64,000 bases of DNA. It comes from Comamonadaceae bacterium (GTDB taxonomy: Bacteria > Pseudomonadota > Gammaproteobacteria > Burkholderiales > Burkholderiaceae_C). Where the stretch lies: NCBI GenBank assembly GCA_013297875.1, contig JAAFIW010000020.1, forward strand, positions 1-64,000. The letters run 5' to 3'. Both the position numbers and the translations under genes were made by a program. The notes below the pieces were generated by a model. The model was not told the DNA's origin. It was given only the letters and a program-made list of their open reading frames with translations, and ran no database searches. Every line of letters starts with the position of its first letter. The stretch's first letter is position 1. Positions 32,996-42,959 of this stretch are shown here, piece by piece.

Positions 32996-34783
32996 ATGAC
33001 GAACACTCCCACCATCCGCGAACTGCCCGACGAGTTGATCAGCCAGATTGCGGCTGGCGAAGTGGTGGAGCGGCCAGCCTCGGTGGTGCGCGAGCTGGTG
33101 GACAACGCGCTGGACGCGGGGGCCATGCAGATCACCGTGCGCTTGCTGGCTGGCGGCGTGCGGCTGATTGCGGTGGAAGACGACGGCATGGGCATACCCC
33201 GCGAGCAACTGGCGCTGGCGCTCAAGCGCCACGCCACCAGCAAGATCGCCAGCCTGGCCGATCTGGAGTCGGTGGGCACCATGGGCTTTCGGGGCGAGGC
33301 GCTGGCCGCTATCAATGCGATAGCGGCCACAGCAATCCTTTCAAGGGCTGGTGGCCAAAATCATGCCTTTTTGCTCGATGGCGGCACGGGAGAAATCTCG
33401 GCCGCCGCTCGCAACCCCGGCACCACGGTGGAGGTGAAAGAGCTGTTTTTCAGCACGCCCGCCCGCCGCAAATTTTTAAAGACCGACGCCACCGAGCTGG
33501 CCCACTGCGTGGAAGCCGTGCGCCGCCACGCGCTGGCCCAGCCGCAAGTGGGTTTTGCGATCTGGCACGAGGGCAAGCTGGTCGAGCAGTGGCGCGCGGC
33601 CACCCAGCAGCAGCGGCTGGCCGATGTGCTGGGTGCCGACTGGCTGGCCAGCAGCGTGGCGGTGAACCACACCACGGCAGGCCTCATCGTGACCGGTCAG
33701 GTCGGCACGCCCGATGCGTCGCGCAGCCGGGGCGACCAGCAGTTTGCCTACGTGAATGGCCGTTTTGTGCGCGACAAGGTCATCACGCATGCGGCACGCA
33801 GCGCCTATGAAGACGTGCTGCACGGCCACCGCCAGCCGGTTTATGTGCTGCACATTGGCATAGACCCCACGCAGGTCGATGTGAACGTGCACCCCACCAA
33901 GATTGAGGTGCGCTTTCGCGATGGCCGCGCCGTGCACCAGGCCGTGCGCCACGCAGTGGAAAACGCGCTGGCCGTGCCGCGCGCGGGTGCCACGCAGCCC
34001 GTACCCACGCAGCTGGCCTCCACGGGCACCGAATCCCCGGTTTTTGAGCCAAATCAGCCAACAGCCCATGTATTCATTGCTCAAGCAGCTATGAATTTTG
34101 AAGCGCCGACACGACACCAAGTGGCCGATTCGGCAGCCCAACTGCAGGCCTTGTGGGGCACACCGCGCGCAGCCCCGCCCGCTGTGCAGCCACCGGTCAA
34201 CTTACCGATGGGCCTGGCCGTCTGCCAACTGCATGGCATCTACATCCTGGCCGAAAACGCTTTAGGGCTGGTGATTGTGGACATGCATGCCGCGCACGAA
34301 CGCATCGTGTACGAGCGCTTGAAAAACGAGCTCGATTTGCGGCAGATCACCAGCCAGCCCTTGCTCATCCCCGCCACCTTCCCTGCCAGCCCACAAGAAG
34401 TAGCCACCGCCGAAGCCAGCGCCGACACCCTGCACACGCTGGGCCTGCAGATCACCCCGTTTTCCCCCAAAACCCTGGCCGTGCGGGCCGTGCCCTCCAG
34501 CCTGGCCCAGGGCGACGCGGTGGAGCTGGCCCGCAGCGTGCTGGCCGAGCTGGCCCAGCACGACGCCAGCACCGTCATCGCCCAGGCCCAGCACGCCCTG
34601 CTGTCCAGCATGGCCTGTCACGGCGCGGTGCGCGCCAACCGGCGCCTGACCGTTGAAGAAATGAATGCGTTGCTACGCCAGATGGAAGCCACCCCCCGCA
34701 GCGACCAGTGCAACCACGGCCGGCCCACCTGGCGGCAGATCAGCGTAAAGGAGCTGGACGCGCTGTTTATGCGGGGGCGATGA
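32996..34783 (+). CDS. mutL: DNA mismatch repair protein MutL (endonuclease type)
   Basis: 595 residues. The GHKL ATPase domain shows ELVDNALDAGA, VEDDGMGIP and TMGFRGEAL. The C-terminal domain holds DMHAAHERIVYE, fitting the D[QM]HA-x2-E-x4-E endonuclease motif, plus ACHGAVR and CNHGRPT, so this MutL probably nicks DNA, as expected where MutH is absent. Two copies of the dispersed repeat are read in frame: one in the N-terminal domain just after the GFRGEAL motif (NAIAATAILSRAGGQNHA) and one in the linker (EPNQPTAHVFIAQAAMNFEA). It is followed by def. Confidence 0.95.
   Translation: MTNTPTIRELPDELISQIAAGEVVERPASVVRELVDNALDAGAMQITVRLLAGGVRLIAVEDDGMGIPREQLALALKRHATSKIASLADLESVGTMGFRGEALAAINAIAATAILSRAGGQNHAFLLDGGTGEISAAARNPGTTVEVKELFFSTPARRKFLKTDATELAHCVEAVRRHALAQPQVGFAIWHEGKLVEQWRAATQQQRLADVLGADWLASSVAVNHTTAGLIVTGQVGTPDASRSRGDQQFAYVNGRFVRDKVITHAARSAYEDVLHGHRQPVYVLHIGIDPTQVDVNVHPTKIEVRFRDGRAVHQAVRHAVENALAVPRAGATQPVPTQLASTGTESPVFEPNQPTAHVFIAQAAMNFEAPTRHQVADSAAQLQALWGTPRAAPPAVQPPVNLPMGLAVCQLHGIYILAENALGLVIVDMHAAHERIVYERLKNELDLRQITSQPLLIPATFPASPQEVATAEASADTLHTLGLQITPFSPKTLAVRAVPSSLAQGDAVELARSVLAELAQHDASTVIAQAQHALLSSMACHGAVRANRRLTVEEMNALLRQMEATPRSDQCNHGRPTWRQISVKELDALFMRGR
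33308..33363 (+). repeat. dispersed element copy inside mutL, sense orientation
   Basis: Head GCTATCAATGCGATAGC, core GGCCACAGCA, then AAGGGCTGGTGGCC. It is read in frame and lacks the TGA of the consensus core. Confidence 0.55.
34041..34104 (-). repeat. dispersed element copy in the mutL linker, antisense
   Basis: On the minus strand: TTCATAGC, TGCTTGAGCA, then CATGGGCTGTTGGCTG and TTTGGCTC. It is a full, well-preserved copy with an open reading frame through it in mutL. Confidence 0.85.
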
Positions 34784-34816
34784 GGGTGCGCGCAGAATCC
34801 CGTCGTGAACTCGTTT

Positions 34817-34855
34817 GCTACTGATTTAATAGCTACCCACACCCTTCCAGTCTGC
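34817..34855 (+). repeat. truncated element head upstream of def
   Basis: Only the palindromic head (GCTACTGATTTAATAGC) and a few bases after it are recognisable. Confidence 0.45.
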
Positions 34856-34890
34856 ACGTTTCCCCGATTCGCTTAAAAAAAGGCATATTG

Positions 34891-35427
34891 ATGACCATCC
34901 ACACCATCCTGAAGATGGGCGATGCCCGCCTGCTGCGCGTTGCCGCACCGGTCACAGACTTTGACAGCGATGCGCTGCATCTGCTGGTGCGCGACATGTT
35001 TGAGACCATGCAATCGGTCAATGGCGCGGGCCTGGCCGCGCCACAGATTGGTGTGGATTTGCAACTGGTGATTTTTGGCACCAACGCCATCAACCCCCGC
35101 TACCCCGACGCACCGCTGGTGCCACGCACCGTGCTGTGCAACCCGGTGATCACCCCGCTGGATGCGCAGGAAGAAGATGGCTGGGAAGGCTGCCTGTCAG
35201 TGCCCGGCCTGCGCGGTCTGGTGCCGCGCTGGGCCCGCATTCGCTACACCGGCTCAGACCCCTATGGCGACCCGATAGACCGCACGGTGGACGGTTTTCA
35301 TGCACGGGTGGTGCAGCACGAATGCGACCACCTGATTGGCAAGCTGTACCCCATGCGGGTGCGAGATTTCACACAGTTTGGCTTTACCGACGTGCTGTTT
35401 CCGGGCCTGGACGCGCAAGACGACTGA
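34891..35427 (+). CDS. def: peptide deformylase
   Basis: 178 residues from the ATG at 34891; a TTG directly before it is unlikely. All three metal-site motifs are present: [18 protein letters not shown] (Cys ligand) and QHECDH (two His ligands and catalytic Glu). It removes the formyl group from nascent proteins. It lies alone here, downstream of mutL, not next to fmt. Confidence 0.94.
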   Translation: MTIHTILKMGDARLLRVAAPVTDFDSDALHLLVRDMFETMQSVNGAGLAAPQIGVDLQLVIFGTNAINPRYPDAPLVPRTVLCNPVITPLDAQEEDGWEGCLSVPGLRGLVPRWARIRYTGSDPYGDPIDRTVDGFHARVVQHECDHLIGKLYPMRVRDFTQFGFTDVLFPGLDAQDD

Positions 35428-35470
35428 TTTCAGAATCAGCCGCTGCCGCAACCACTGCCCGCGCCGTGCC

Positions 35471-36376
35471 TTACGCCGACATCGCAGGCCCGCCGCAGGC
35501 CTCGCGCACGCAAGCACGCAGCCAGCGATGTGCGGGATCGCCGTCCATGCGTGGATGCCAGAGCATGGAAACTGTGAATTCTGGAACGGGCACGGCAAGC
35601 GCGAAGGTGTGCATCCCTGTCAGCAGATTGCCGGTGTGTCGTTCAGGAACGGTGGCAACAAGGTCGGAACCTCGCGCCAAGGCCAGCGCAGCGGCAAAGC
35701 CGCCGACGGTGGCACCAATTCCCAACTTGATTCCGAACGCTGACATGGCCTCGTCAAGCGGGCTTTGCGCATTCGCTTGGCGCAGGATGCGGATGTGGCT
35801 GGCGGCGGCATAGCGTGCGGCGGTGACCTCACCCGCGCTCATCGCGTGCCCCGTTCGGACGACGCCGACATAACGGTCGCTAAACAAGGCCAGTGTTCGC
35901 ACTTCCGGGCCGGTGGTTTGGTCTACGACGCCAGTTTCCAGATCGACAGAACCGTCGCGCAACGGTGCGCGATCCTTGTCCAGCTTGTGGCGAAAGTGCA
36001 GCCGTGCGCCGGGGGCCTGTGCCGAAACGCGAGCCAACAGTGCGGCGCCGAAATTTTCGACAAAGCCTTCACTGGCCCGCACGGTGAACGTGCGCTGGAG
36101 TTGTCCGAGATCCAGCGCGGTGGCGGGCCGCAACGCGGCTTGGGCATCGTGTACGAGCTGAGCGACGGAATCACGCAGCTCAAGTGCTCGGGGCGAAGCG
36201 ATCAGCCCACGCCCGGCCCTTACCAACAGGGGATCGCCGGTTGCCTCGCGTAGCCGGGACAGTGCCCGGCTCATTGCTGAGGGGCTGAGGTGCAAACGAC
36301 GGGCCGCACCGGCAACGCTGCCTTCGGCCAGCAATACGTCCAGCGTGAACAGCAGATTGAGATCGGGTCGGGACAT
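35471..36376 (-). CDS. LysR family transcriptional regulator
   Basis: About 301 residues from the ATG at 36376. The N-terminal helix-turn-helix reads LLAEGSVAGAARRLHLSPSAMSRALSRL, followed by a LysR effector domain. It is divergent from an MFS exporter gene and is the probable regulator of the exporter and the hydrolase that follows. This LysR-MFS-hydrolase cassette has no metabolic tie to its neighbours. Confidence 0.9.
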   Translation of the reverse strand: MSRPDLNLLFTLDVLLAEGSVAGAARRLHLSPSAMSRALSRLREATGDPLLVRAGRGLIASPRALELRDSVAQLVHDAQAALRPATALDLGQLQRTFTVRASEGFVENFGAALLARVSAQAPGARLHFRHKLDKDRAPLRDGSVDLETGVVDQTTGPEVRTLALFSDRYVGVVRTGHAMSAGEVTAARYAAASHIRILRQANAQSPLDEAMSAFGIKLGIGATVGGFAAALALARGSDLVATVPERHTGNLLTGMHTFALAVPVPEFTVSMLWHPRMDGDPAHRWLRACVREACGGPAMSA

Positions 36377-36504
36377 GGCATTGCTCCAAGCGGGGTGGTG
36401 AGACATGGCGTCGCATGCATGAACCAAGTGCAAATGATGCGCCTTCCGCAAAACCGGCTTGCTGCCTAAGCTTCCGGCACTGGCAACCCTTCAAGGAAAA
36501 GATC

Positions 36505-37932
36505 TTGACTACCCTGACTACCTCTCAAACGCCGACAGCCTCCGTTCGGTGGGTGCTGGCCAGCCTCTCGCTGTCCATGCTGCTGTCGTCACTTGGCACC
36601 AGCATCGCCAACGTCGGTTTACCCACGCTCGCTGAGGCCTTCAACGCCTCCTTTCAGCAAGTCCAATGGGTCGTGCTGGCCTACCTCCTGGCCATCACGA
36701 CGCTGATCGTCAGCGTCGGGCGCGTGGGTGACCTTGTCGGTCGCAGGCGGTTACTGCTGGCTGGCATTGCTCTGTTCACTGAGGCGTCCGTGTTATGCGG
36801 CATGGCTCCGACACTCGGGCTGCTGATCGCGGCACGGGCAGCTCAGGGTCTTGGGGCCGCCGTCATGATGGCCCTGACCATGGCGTTTGTTGGCGAGACC
36901 GTTCCGAAGGCCACGACGGGTAGTGCGATGGGCTTGCTCGGAACCATGTCTGCGGTCGGCACGGCCCTCGGCCCAACGCTGGGCGGCGTTCTGATCGCAG
37001 GCTTTGGCTGGCAGGCGATTTTCTTCACCAATGCACCTCTGGGTGTGCTGGCTCTTGTGCTCGTTCATCGCCACCTGCCAGCGGACCGTCAGACGTCACC
37101 GAAGCAGACTCGCTTTGACCACGTCGGAACGCTGCTGCTGGCGCTCACGCTGGCCGCCTATGCACTCGCGATGACGATCGGGCGTGGCAGCTTCGGTGCA
37201 CTCAACGTCGGACTTTTGGTGGCCGCGGTGTTCGGGGTCGGGCTGGTTCTGCTGGCTGAGGCGAGCGCCGCATCACCGCTCATCCCCTTGGCGCTGTTCC
37301 GCGATCCGCTGCTGAGTGCTGGCTTTGCCATGAGCGCGCTCGTCACGACCGTGGTGATGGCGACGCTGGTGGTGGGCCCGTTCTATCTGTCGGGCGCGCT
37401 GGGTCTCGATGCCGCGCGTGTCGGGCTCGTCATGTCGTCGGGCCCGGTTGCCGCAGCACTGTCGGGCGTACCCGCCGGCCGCTTTGTGGACCGGTTTGGA
37501 TCGCATCGCGCCAGCGTCGCAGGACTTCTCGCCATGGCGTTGGGCTGTGCGCTACTGACCCTGCTGCCCAGCAGTTTCGGTGTGCCGGGCTACATTGCTC
37601 CACTCGTGGTCATTACGGCTGGCTACGCGCTGTTCCAGGCGGCTAACAACACCGCCGTGATGACGAATATTCAGCCCGACCAGCGAGGAGTCATCTCCGG
37701 ACTGCTCAACCTGTCGCGCAACCTTGGTCTGGTCACTGGTGCTTCTGTCATGGGCGCGGTGTTTGCTCTCGGATCGGCAACGAGGAGTACCATCACAACG
37801 GGCTCTGCGGCCGCTGAGCGCGGGATGCAGACCACCTTCGGTGTGGCCACGGCCCTGATCGCCACTGCCCTGGCAATTTCGGCTCTTTCGCGGCGCGCCG
37901 CTTCTCCAGCCCGCATCACAGGGCCCACCTGA
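36505..37932 (+). CDS. MFS transporter, DHA2-type (14-segment) exporter
   Basis: About 475 residues if started at the TTG at 36505, which has AAGGAAAAG just upstream; no suitable ATG is nearby. Fourteen hydrophobic segments can be counted. The motif A-like VGRVGDLVGRRRLLLAG and the motif C-like GTALGPTLGGVLI identify a drug/proton antiporter of the EmrB/QacA group. It would export a hydrophobic compound. A hairpin after the stop may end transcription. Confidence 0.88.
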   Translation: MTTLTTSQTPTASVRWVLASLSLSMLLSSLGTSIANVGLPTLAEAFNASFQQVQWVVLAYLLAITTLIVSVGRVGDLVGRRRLLLAGIALFTEASVLCGMAPTLGLLIAARAAQGLGAAVMMALTMAFVGETVPKATTGSAMGLLGTMSAVGTALGPTLGGVLIAGFGWQAIFFTNAPLGVLALVLVHRHLPADRQTSPKQTRFDHVGTLLLALTLAAYALAMTIGRGSFGALNVGLLVAAVFGVGLVLLAEASAASPLIPLALFRDPLLSAGFAMSALVTTVVMATLVVGPFYLSGALGLDAARVGLVMSSGPVAAALSGVPAGRFVDRFGSHRASVAGLLAMALGCALLTLLPSSFGVPGYIAPLVVITAGYALFQAANNTAVMTNIQPDQRGVISGLLNLSRNLGLVTGASVMGAVFALGSATRSTITTGSAAAERGMQTTFGVATALIATALAISALSRRAASPARITGPT

Positions 37933-38022
37933 CCGCAACGGCAGCGCATTGGTGACCTGCACACCCTGACACGGCCAGCCAAGGCCGATGTAGCTACAAG
38001 CCGCTCCTTGCTTGCCTTCTTT

Positions 38023-38039
38023 GGCCTCCGTCGGAGGCC
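38023..38039 (+). terminator. hairpin after the MFS gene
   Basis: GGCCTCC-GTC-GGAGGCC is a perfect stem in the gap between the MFS gene and the hydrolase gene. There is no T-run. Confidence 0.45.
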
Positions 38040-38099
38040 AGCCCTCGGGCACTTGCCCGCTGAATAAATCCGTCTGTCTCAATTGATTAGGAGTCCGTG

Positions 38100-39230
38100 A
38101 TGTTGAATCCCAACCTTCGCCTCAAGACCATCAGCCTCGCCTTGGCTGCATCCCACACGCAGGTAAGCGTGCCCAGGCGACCGGCTGTAAAACCTGTAGC
38201 CGCGACAACCCGATTCCTCAAGTCCATCCCCATCGTGATGGCAGCGCTGCTGTGCACGCCAGGCGCTTGGGCATTCCAGGCGGGTTGGCGGCAGATGAGC
38301 ATTCCCGGTGCCAGCCCCGAAGCCCCGGCAACCACGGTTGCGCTCTACTACCCGACGCAGGCCCCGGCGCGCGCAATTCCCATGGGCCCGTACACGCCCT
38401 ATGTGGCCATTCAAGCCGCGCCGGAGTCAACGGTCAAGGGCCTGATCGTTTTGAGCCATGGAACAGGGGGCAGCGAGCTTGGCCACAGCAGGCTGGCCGA
38501 AGCGCTGGCTGAAGAGGGCTACTTGGTGGCAGCGCTGCGCCATCCGCGTGACAACTGGCAGGACCACTCGCTGTTCAACGACAGCCCTGACAAGGTTTTC
38601 GATCAACGGCCCCGGCAGGTCAGCTGGGTGATCGATGCCTTGCTGCGCGATCCGCAATGGAAGGACCGGATCGCCCGGGATGCTCAAGGTCCGAAAGTCG
38701 GCGCTGTGGGGCACTCAGCTGGCGGGTACACGGTGTTAGCCCTTGCGGGAGCTCAGCCCGATAAGGCGCGCATCGCCCAGCACTGCGACGCCAATCGGGC
38801 CGATGACCCGATCTTTTGCAAGACGGCCCGCGCCGACCCAGCCGCAGCACAGCCCTCTGCAAGCCCAGCTTCTGCCGCACCATTGACTGACGGGCGTGTG
38901 CGCGCGGTGGTGGCGTTGGCCCCGTTTGGTGTGGTGTTCACTGCATCCTCGCTGGCAAACATCCGGATGCCGGTGGCCATCTACGAAGCTGAGAAAGACC
39001 GTTGGCTGGTACCGCGCTTTCACGCCGAATGGGTTGCCCAGAACCTGCCGGGTGTCGAACTGCATCGCGTGCCAAATGCCTGGCACTTCGCATTCATGGA
39101 CACGCCGGGCATGTCCATATCTTCACCGGATGGTGACGTTGCGGCAGACCCTGTAGGGTTTGACCGCACCGCCTTCCTCAAGCAGCTTGCGCAGGAACTG
39201 CCGGCCTTTTTTGACAAAGCGTTCAAGTAG
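38100..39230 (+). CDS. exported alpha/beta hydrolase
   Basis: About 376 residues; the ATG at 38100 follows TTAGGAG. A hydrophobic export segment (IPIVMAALLCTPGAWAF) ends near residue 60, after an unusually long polar start. The hydrolase has LIVLSHGTGGS (oxyanion region), the nucleophile elbow VGHSAGGY, an acidic residue near YEAEKDRW and a C-terminal His (NAWHFAFMD). It resembles dienelactone-hydrolase-like or PAF-acetylhydrolase-like predicted secreted enzymes. Substrate unknown. Confidence 0.82.
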   Translation: MLNPNLRLKTISLALAASHTQVSVPRRPAVKPVAATTRFLKSIPIVMAALLCTPGAWAFQAGWRQMSIPGASPEAPATTVALYYPTQAPARAIPMGPYTPYVAIQAAPESTVKGLIVLSHGTGGSELGHSRLAEALAEEGYLVAALRHPRDNWQDHSLFNDSPDKVFDQRPRQVSWVIDALLRDPQWKDRIARDAQGPKVGAVGHSAGGYTVLALAGAQPDKARIAQHCDANRADDPIFCKTARADPAAAQPSASPASAAPLTDGRVRAVVALAPFGVVFTASSLANIRMPVAIYEAEKDRWLVPRFHAEWVAQNLPGVELHRVPNAWHFAFMDTPGMSISSPDGDVAADPVGFDRTAFLKQLAQELPAFFDKAFK

Positions 39231-39270
39231 CTTGGCGATGCCAGCAAGTGCCCCCCGCAATCGCCCGTTT

Positions 39271-41820
39271 CTACATCAAACTGACTTCGACCCGACGGGC
39301 CTGCGCACCGGTTCCAGCCTTGATGTCTTCTGGTTTTTTCAGCTCGATTTTGTCTTCCGGCACGCCGCCCAGTTTGAGCAGGTCGCGCACGGCGAAGGCG
39401 CGCTGTTTGGCGATTTCGGCGTTTTTCACCGGGTCGCCCGTGCCGTCAACATAGCCGCTGATCACGGCCTTTTTGCCGGCTTTGACGCCGCTGATGATGT
39501 CACCCAAGGCCGCTGCCGCACCGGAAGCTGGCTGGGTTTTACCGCTGGCAAAGTAGAACTTCACTACGCCGTTTTCAACATTGACCGACTCGGCATCGGC
39601 GGCCGGTTCGGCTGCGGCTGCAGATACCCCACCGGTTGCGGTGGAGTTGGTGGCCACGGGCATGGACGACGTGGCTGCGCCCAACGACACCGCCGCACCG
39701 GTTTTCATGGCCGGCATCTCAGCCTTGGCCACCGGGTTGCCGTGAAACTGCATCATCAAGGGCACGATCAGGAGGGCCACAATGTTGATGATCTTGATCA
39801 GCGGGTTGACCGCAGGGCCAGCCGTGTCTTTGTAGGGGTCGCCCACGGTGTCGCCAGTCACAGCGGCTTTGTGCGTGTCGCCGCCTTTTTTGTGGGTTAC
39901 GCCGTCTTTGTCAACAAAGCCGTCTTCAATCAGCTTCTTGGCGTTGTCCCAGGCTCCGCCGCCAGTGCACATCGAAATCGCCACAAACAGGCCGGTGACG
40001 ATGGTGCCCATCAGCAAACCGCCCAAGGCTTTGGGGCCCAGCACCAAACCCACGATGATGGGAACGACCACTGGGAGCAACGACGGAACAATCATTTCCT
40101 TGATGGCTGCTGTCGTCAGCATGTCCACAGCTTTGCCGTACTCCGGCTTGGCCGTGCCTTCCATGATGCCCTTGATGTCGCGAAACTGGCGGCGCACTTC
40201 CACCACCACCGCGCCCGCTGCGCGGCCGACGGCCTCCATGGCCATGGCCCCAAACAGGTAGGGAATCAGGCCACCGATGAACAGGCCCACGATGACCATG
40301 GGGTCGCTCAAATCAAAGCTGATTTTGGTGCCGTAGCTGTCCAGCTTGTGGGTGTAGTCAGCAAACAGCACCAGCGCGGCCAGACCGGCCGAGCCAATCG
40401 CGTAGCCCTTGGTCACGGCCTTGGTGGTGTTGCCCACGGCGTCCAGCGGGTCGGTCACGGCGCGCACGCTGGCAGGCAACTCGCTCATTTCGGCAATGCC
40501 ACCGGCGTTGTCGGTGATGGGGCCGTAGGCATCCAGTGCCACGACGATGCCGGCCATGCTGAGCATGGAGGTGGCCGCAATCGCAATGCCATACAAACCT
40601 GCCAGGTTGTAGGCGGCCAGAATGGCCACGCAGACAAACATCACCGGCCAGGCGGTGGAGCGCATCGAAACGCCCAGGCCTGCAATGATGTTGGTGCCGT
40701 GTCCGGTGGTGGAGGCTTGCGCAATGTGGCGCACCGGGCTGTATTGGGTGCCGGTGTAAAACTCGGTGATCCACACCAGCACGCCGGTGAGCGCCAAGCC
40801 CACAAAGCAGGCACCGAACAGCTTCATCTGGCTGCCCGCTGTGCCCAGCGCGTTGTCGGGCATTACAGCCGAGGTGACAAAGTAAAACGCAATCAGCGAC
40901 AGCACGCCGGAGATGGCCAGACCCTTGTACAGCGCAGGCATCACATTGGTCATGCCGGGTGAGGCTTTCACAAAGAAGCAGCCAATGATGGAGGCGATGA
41001 TGGACACGCCACCCAGGGCCAATGGATAAAGCACGGCGCTGGTTGGCGCAGCGGCCACCAGCAGCGCACCCAGCACCATGGTGGCGATCAGGGTCACCGC
41101 ATAGGTTTCAAACAGGTCGGCGGCCATGCCCGCGCAGTCGCCCACGTTGTCGCCCACGTTGTCGGCAATCACGGCGGGGTTGCGCGGGTCGTCTTCGGGA
41201 ATGCCAGCCTCGACCTTGCCCACCAGGTCAGCGCCCACGTCAGCACCCTTGGTGAAAATGCCGCCGCCCAGACGCGCAAAAATCGAGATCAGCGACGAGC
41301 CGAAAGCAAAGCCAATGAGCGGGTTCAGCAGTTTGGCCAGCGCTGCACCGTCGCTTGAGCTGCCGCTACCGGCCAGGTACCAGTAAAAACCGGTCACGCC
41401 CAGCAGGCCCAAGCCCACCACCAGCATGCCGGTGATCGCGCCGCCACGAAACGCAACGTCCAGCGCGGGGCCAATGCCCTTGGTGGCCGCCTGTGCAGTG
41501 CGCACGTTGGCGCGCACCGACACGTTCATGCCAATGAAGCCGCAAGCACCCGACAACACCGCGCCAATCACAAAGCCAATGGCCGATTGCATGTCCAAAA
41601 ACACACCAATCAACACCGCCAGCACCACGCCAACGATGGCAATGGTCCGGTATTGGCGCGACAGGTAGGCAGCAGCACCGGCTTGAATGGCGGCTGCAAT
41701 CTCTTGCATACGGGCGTTGCCCGCGTCTTGGGAAAGAATCCAGCTGCGGGCCCAGATGCCGTAGACCACGGCTATCAGTCCGCAAACCAGTGCCAGCATG
41801 AGCACGGCGTTGCTTGTCAT
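39271..41820 (-). CDS. hppA: membrane proton-translocating pyrophosphatase with OmpA-like C-terminal domain
   Basis: 849 residues; typical bacterial HppA is about 670-720. The pump has the pyrophosphate-binding [18 protein letters not shown] and [21 protein letters not shown] motifs. [10 protein letters not shown] carries Lys at the position that marks the K+-independent, H+-pumping class. After the last membrane helix a Ala/Pro/Ser/Thr-rich linker leads to an OmpA-like domain (about residues 735-849: [31 protein letters not shown]). That part would face one side of the membrane and may bind peptidoglycan. ppa is encoded nearby. Confidence 0.93.
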   Translation of the reverse strand: MTSNAVLMLALVCGLIAVVYGIWARSWILSQDAGNARMQEIAAAIQAGAAAYLSRQYRTIAIVGVVLAVLIGVFLDMQSAIGFVIGAVLSGACGFIGMNVSVRANVRTAQAATKGIGPALDVAFRGGAITGMLVVGLGLLGVTGFYWYLAGSGSSSDGAALAKLLNPLIGFAFGSSLISIFARLGGGIFTKGADVGADLVGKVEAGIPEDDPRNPAVIADNVGDNVGDCAGMAADLFETYAVTLIATMVLGALLVAAAPTSAVLYPLALGGVSIIASIIGCFFVKASPGMTNVMPALYKGLAISGVLSLIAFYFVTSAVMPDNALGTAGSQMKLFGACFVGLALTGVLVWITEFYTGTQYSPVRHIAQASTTGHGTNIIAGLGVSMRSTAWPVMFVCVAILAAYNLAGLYGIAIAATSMLSMAGIVVALDAYGPITDNAGGIAEMSELPASVRAVTDPLDAVGNTTKAVTKGYAIGSAGLAALVLFADYTHKLDSYGTKISFDLSDPMVIVGLFIGGLIPYLFGAMAMEAVGRAAGAVVVEVRRQFRDIKGIMEGTAKPEYGKAVDMLTTAAIKEMIVPSLLPVVVPIIVGLVLGPKALGGLLMGTIVTGLFVAISMCTGGGAWDNAKKLIEDGFVDKDGVTHKKGGDTHKAAVTGDTVGDPYKDTAGPAVNPLIKIINIVALLIVPLMMQFHGNPVAKAEMPAMKTGAAVSLGAATSSMPVATNSTATGGVSAAAAEPAADAESVNVENGVVKFYFASGKTQPASGAAAALGDIISGVKAGKKAVISGYVDGTGDPVKNAEIAKQRAFAVRDLLKLGGVPEDKIELKKPEDIKAGTGAQARRVEVSLM

Positions 41821-41850
41821 GAACGTTTCTCCTAAATGTTTAGCTTGGAA

Positions 41851-41892
41851 GAAACCTCCTGCAAGTTGCTCTGCAACGCGCGGTGAGGTTTC
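41851..41892 (-). promoter_or_regulatory. two-stem hairpin in the hppA leader
   Basis: An outer stem GAAACCTC / GAGGTTTC (41851-41858, 41885-41892) encloses an inner hairpin GTTGC-TCT-GCAAC (41865-41877). It lies about 30 bases upstream of the hppA start, within the expected 5' untranslated region. Confidence 0.45.
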
Positions 41893-41979
41893 CGCTGCGT
41901 TGCTTCCTCGACACCCAAAAGGCTAGGGCTGATTGGCCAACGGGCGCAATATAAACGCAAAACTCTCCGCAAAACAAAC

Positions 41980-42002
41980 AGCCCCCGGGGATGCCGGGGG
42001 CT
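41980..42002 (-). terminator. intrinsic terminator of the small secreted protein gene
   Basis: A nine-bp stem AGCCCCCGG / CCGGGGGCT, followed on the minus strand by GTTTGTTTTG. It lies 54 bp after the stop of the gene ending at 42056. A second perfect hairpin (GGCAAAACC-AG-GGTTTTGCC, 42008-42027) lies just before it. Confidence 0.75.
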
Positions 42003-42055
42003 ACTGGGGCAAAACCAGGGTTTTGCCTAGGAAACCTGTCAGATCAACCGTCGCA

Positions 42056-42286
42056 TCAGCACTTCAGTTCGGACTGGCGGTCACGCGCGGTGCGCTTTTG
42101 CTTGGTCAGGGCGTCCTGCTGCTGTGGAGGCAGGGCTTTTTTCTCCTGCTCGGCAATCGACTCGAGCGATTTTTCGAGCTGTTTGCACTCGGCCACATCG
42201 GCAGATTTGGGTGCGGCTTGCACGAGCAGGGGAGCCAGGGTTGCGCCAATGATGGCAAGCGTGGCTATGGCGGAACGGATCATCAT
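42056..42286 (-). CDS. small secreted hypothetical protein
   Basis: About 76 residues from the first of two adjacent ATGs. A signal peptide (IRSAIATLAIIGATLAPLLVQA) ends near residue 24; the mature part is charged and helical with one Cys in AECKQLEK and one as the last residue. A GGAGAAGA ribosome-binding site supports the start. Function unknown. Divergent from ppa and ended by a strong terminator. Confidence 0.7.
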   Translation of the reverse strand: MMIRSAIATLAIIGATLAPLLVQAAPKSADVAECKQLEKSLESIAEQEKKALPPQQQDALTKQKRTARDRQSELKC

Positions 42287-42405
42287 CCTCTTCTTCTCCA
42301 GATTAAAAGGACGCGTATTGTGTATCAGCCGGGCTACCTGGGAACTTAGAATCAGCCCTTCTTTGAGCGCTGTCAGCGCACCACCCAAACTTAACGCCAC
42401 AACCC

Positions 42406-42945
42406 ATGTCTCTTGCCAAAGTTCATCCCGGAAAAAATGCCCCCCACGAATTCAATGTGATCATCGAGATTCCGATGAATGCCGACCCTGTGAAGTACGA
42501 GGTGGACAAGGAAACCGGTGCGATTTTTGTGGATCGCTTCATGAGCACGTCCATGCACTACCCCACCAACTACGGCTATGTGCCCCAGACCCTGAGCGGC
42601 GACGGCGACCCGGTCGATGTGTTGGTGATCACGCCCGTGCCCTTGATTCCTGGCGTGGTAGTGACTTGCCGGGCAGTGGCCATCTTGAAAATGCAGGACG
42701 AAGCCGGCGAAGACGGCAAGGTGCTGGCGGTGCCCATCGACAAAAAGTGCTCGCTTTACACCCAGTGGCAAAAGCCTGAAGACATGAACCCGTTGCGCCT
42801 GAAAACCATCTCGCATTTCTTTGAGCACTACAAAGACCTGGAAGAAGGCAAGTGGGTCAAGATTTTGGGTTGGGAAGGGCCAGAGGCCGCCCACAAAGAA
42901 ATCGCCGACGGCATCATGAACTACCAGCGGGCGAACGCCGCATAG
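42406..42945 (+). CDS. ppa: inorganic pyrophosphatase, soluble family I
   Basis: 179 residues, the normal size. It contains the metal-site signature DGDPVDVLV and the conserved [37 protein letters not shown] and FFEHYKDLE segments. It hydrolyses pyrophosphate in the cytoplasm. Close to hppA, which uses the same substrate to pump protons. Confidence 0.95.
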   Translation: MSLAKVHPGKNAPHEFNVIIEIPMNADPVKYEVDKETGAIFVDRFMSTSMHYPTNYGYVPQTLSGDGDPVDVLVITPVPLIPGVVVTCRAVAILKMQDEAGEDGKVLAVPIDKKCSLYTQWQKPEDMNPLRLKTISHFFEHYKDLEEGKWVKILGWEGPEAAHKEIADGIMNYQRANAA

Positions 42946-42959
42946 AAGCCAAACAGATC

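Noticed and set aside
39160-40962. 600-codon rightward open frame
   Set aside because: It is antisense to hppA, whose motifs are unambiguous; low-complexity His/Gln/Gly product.
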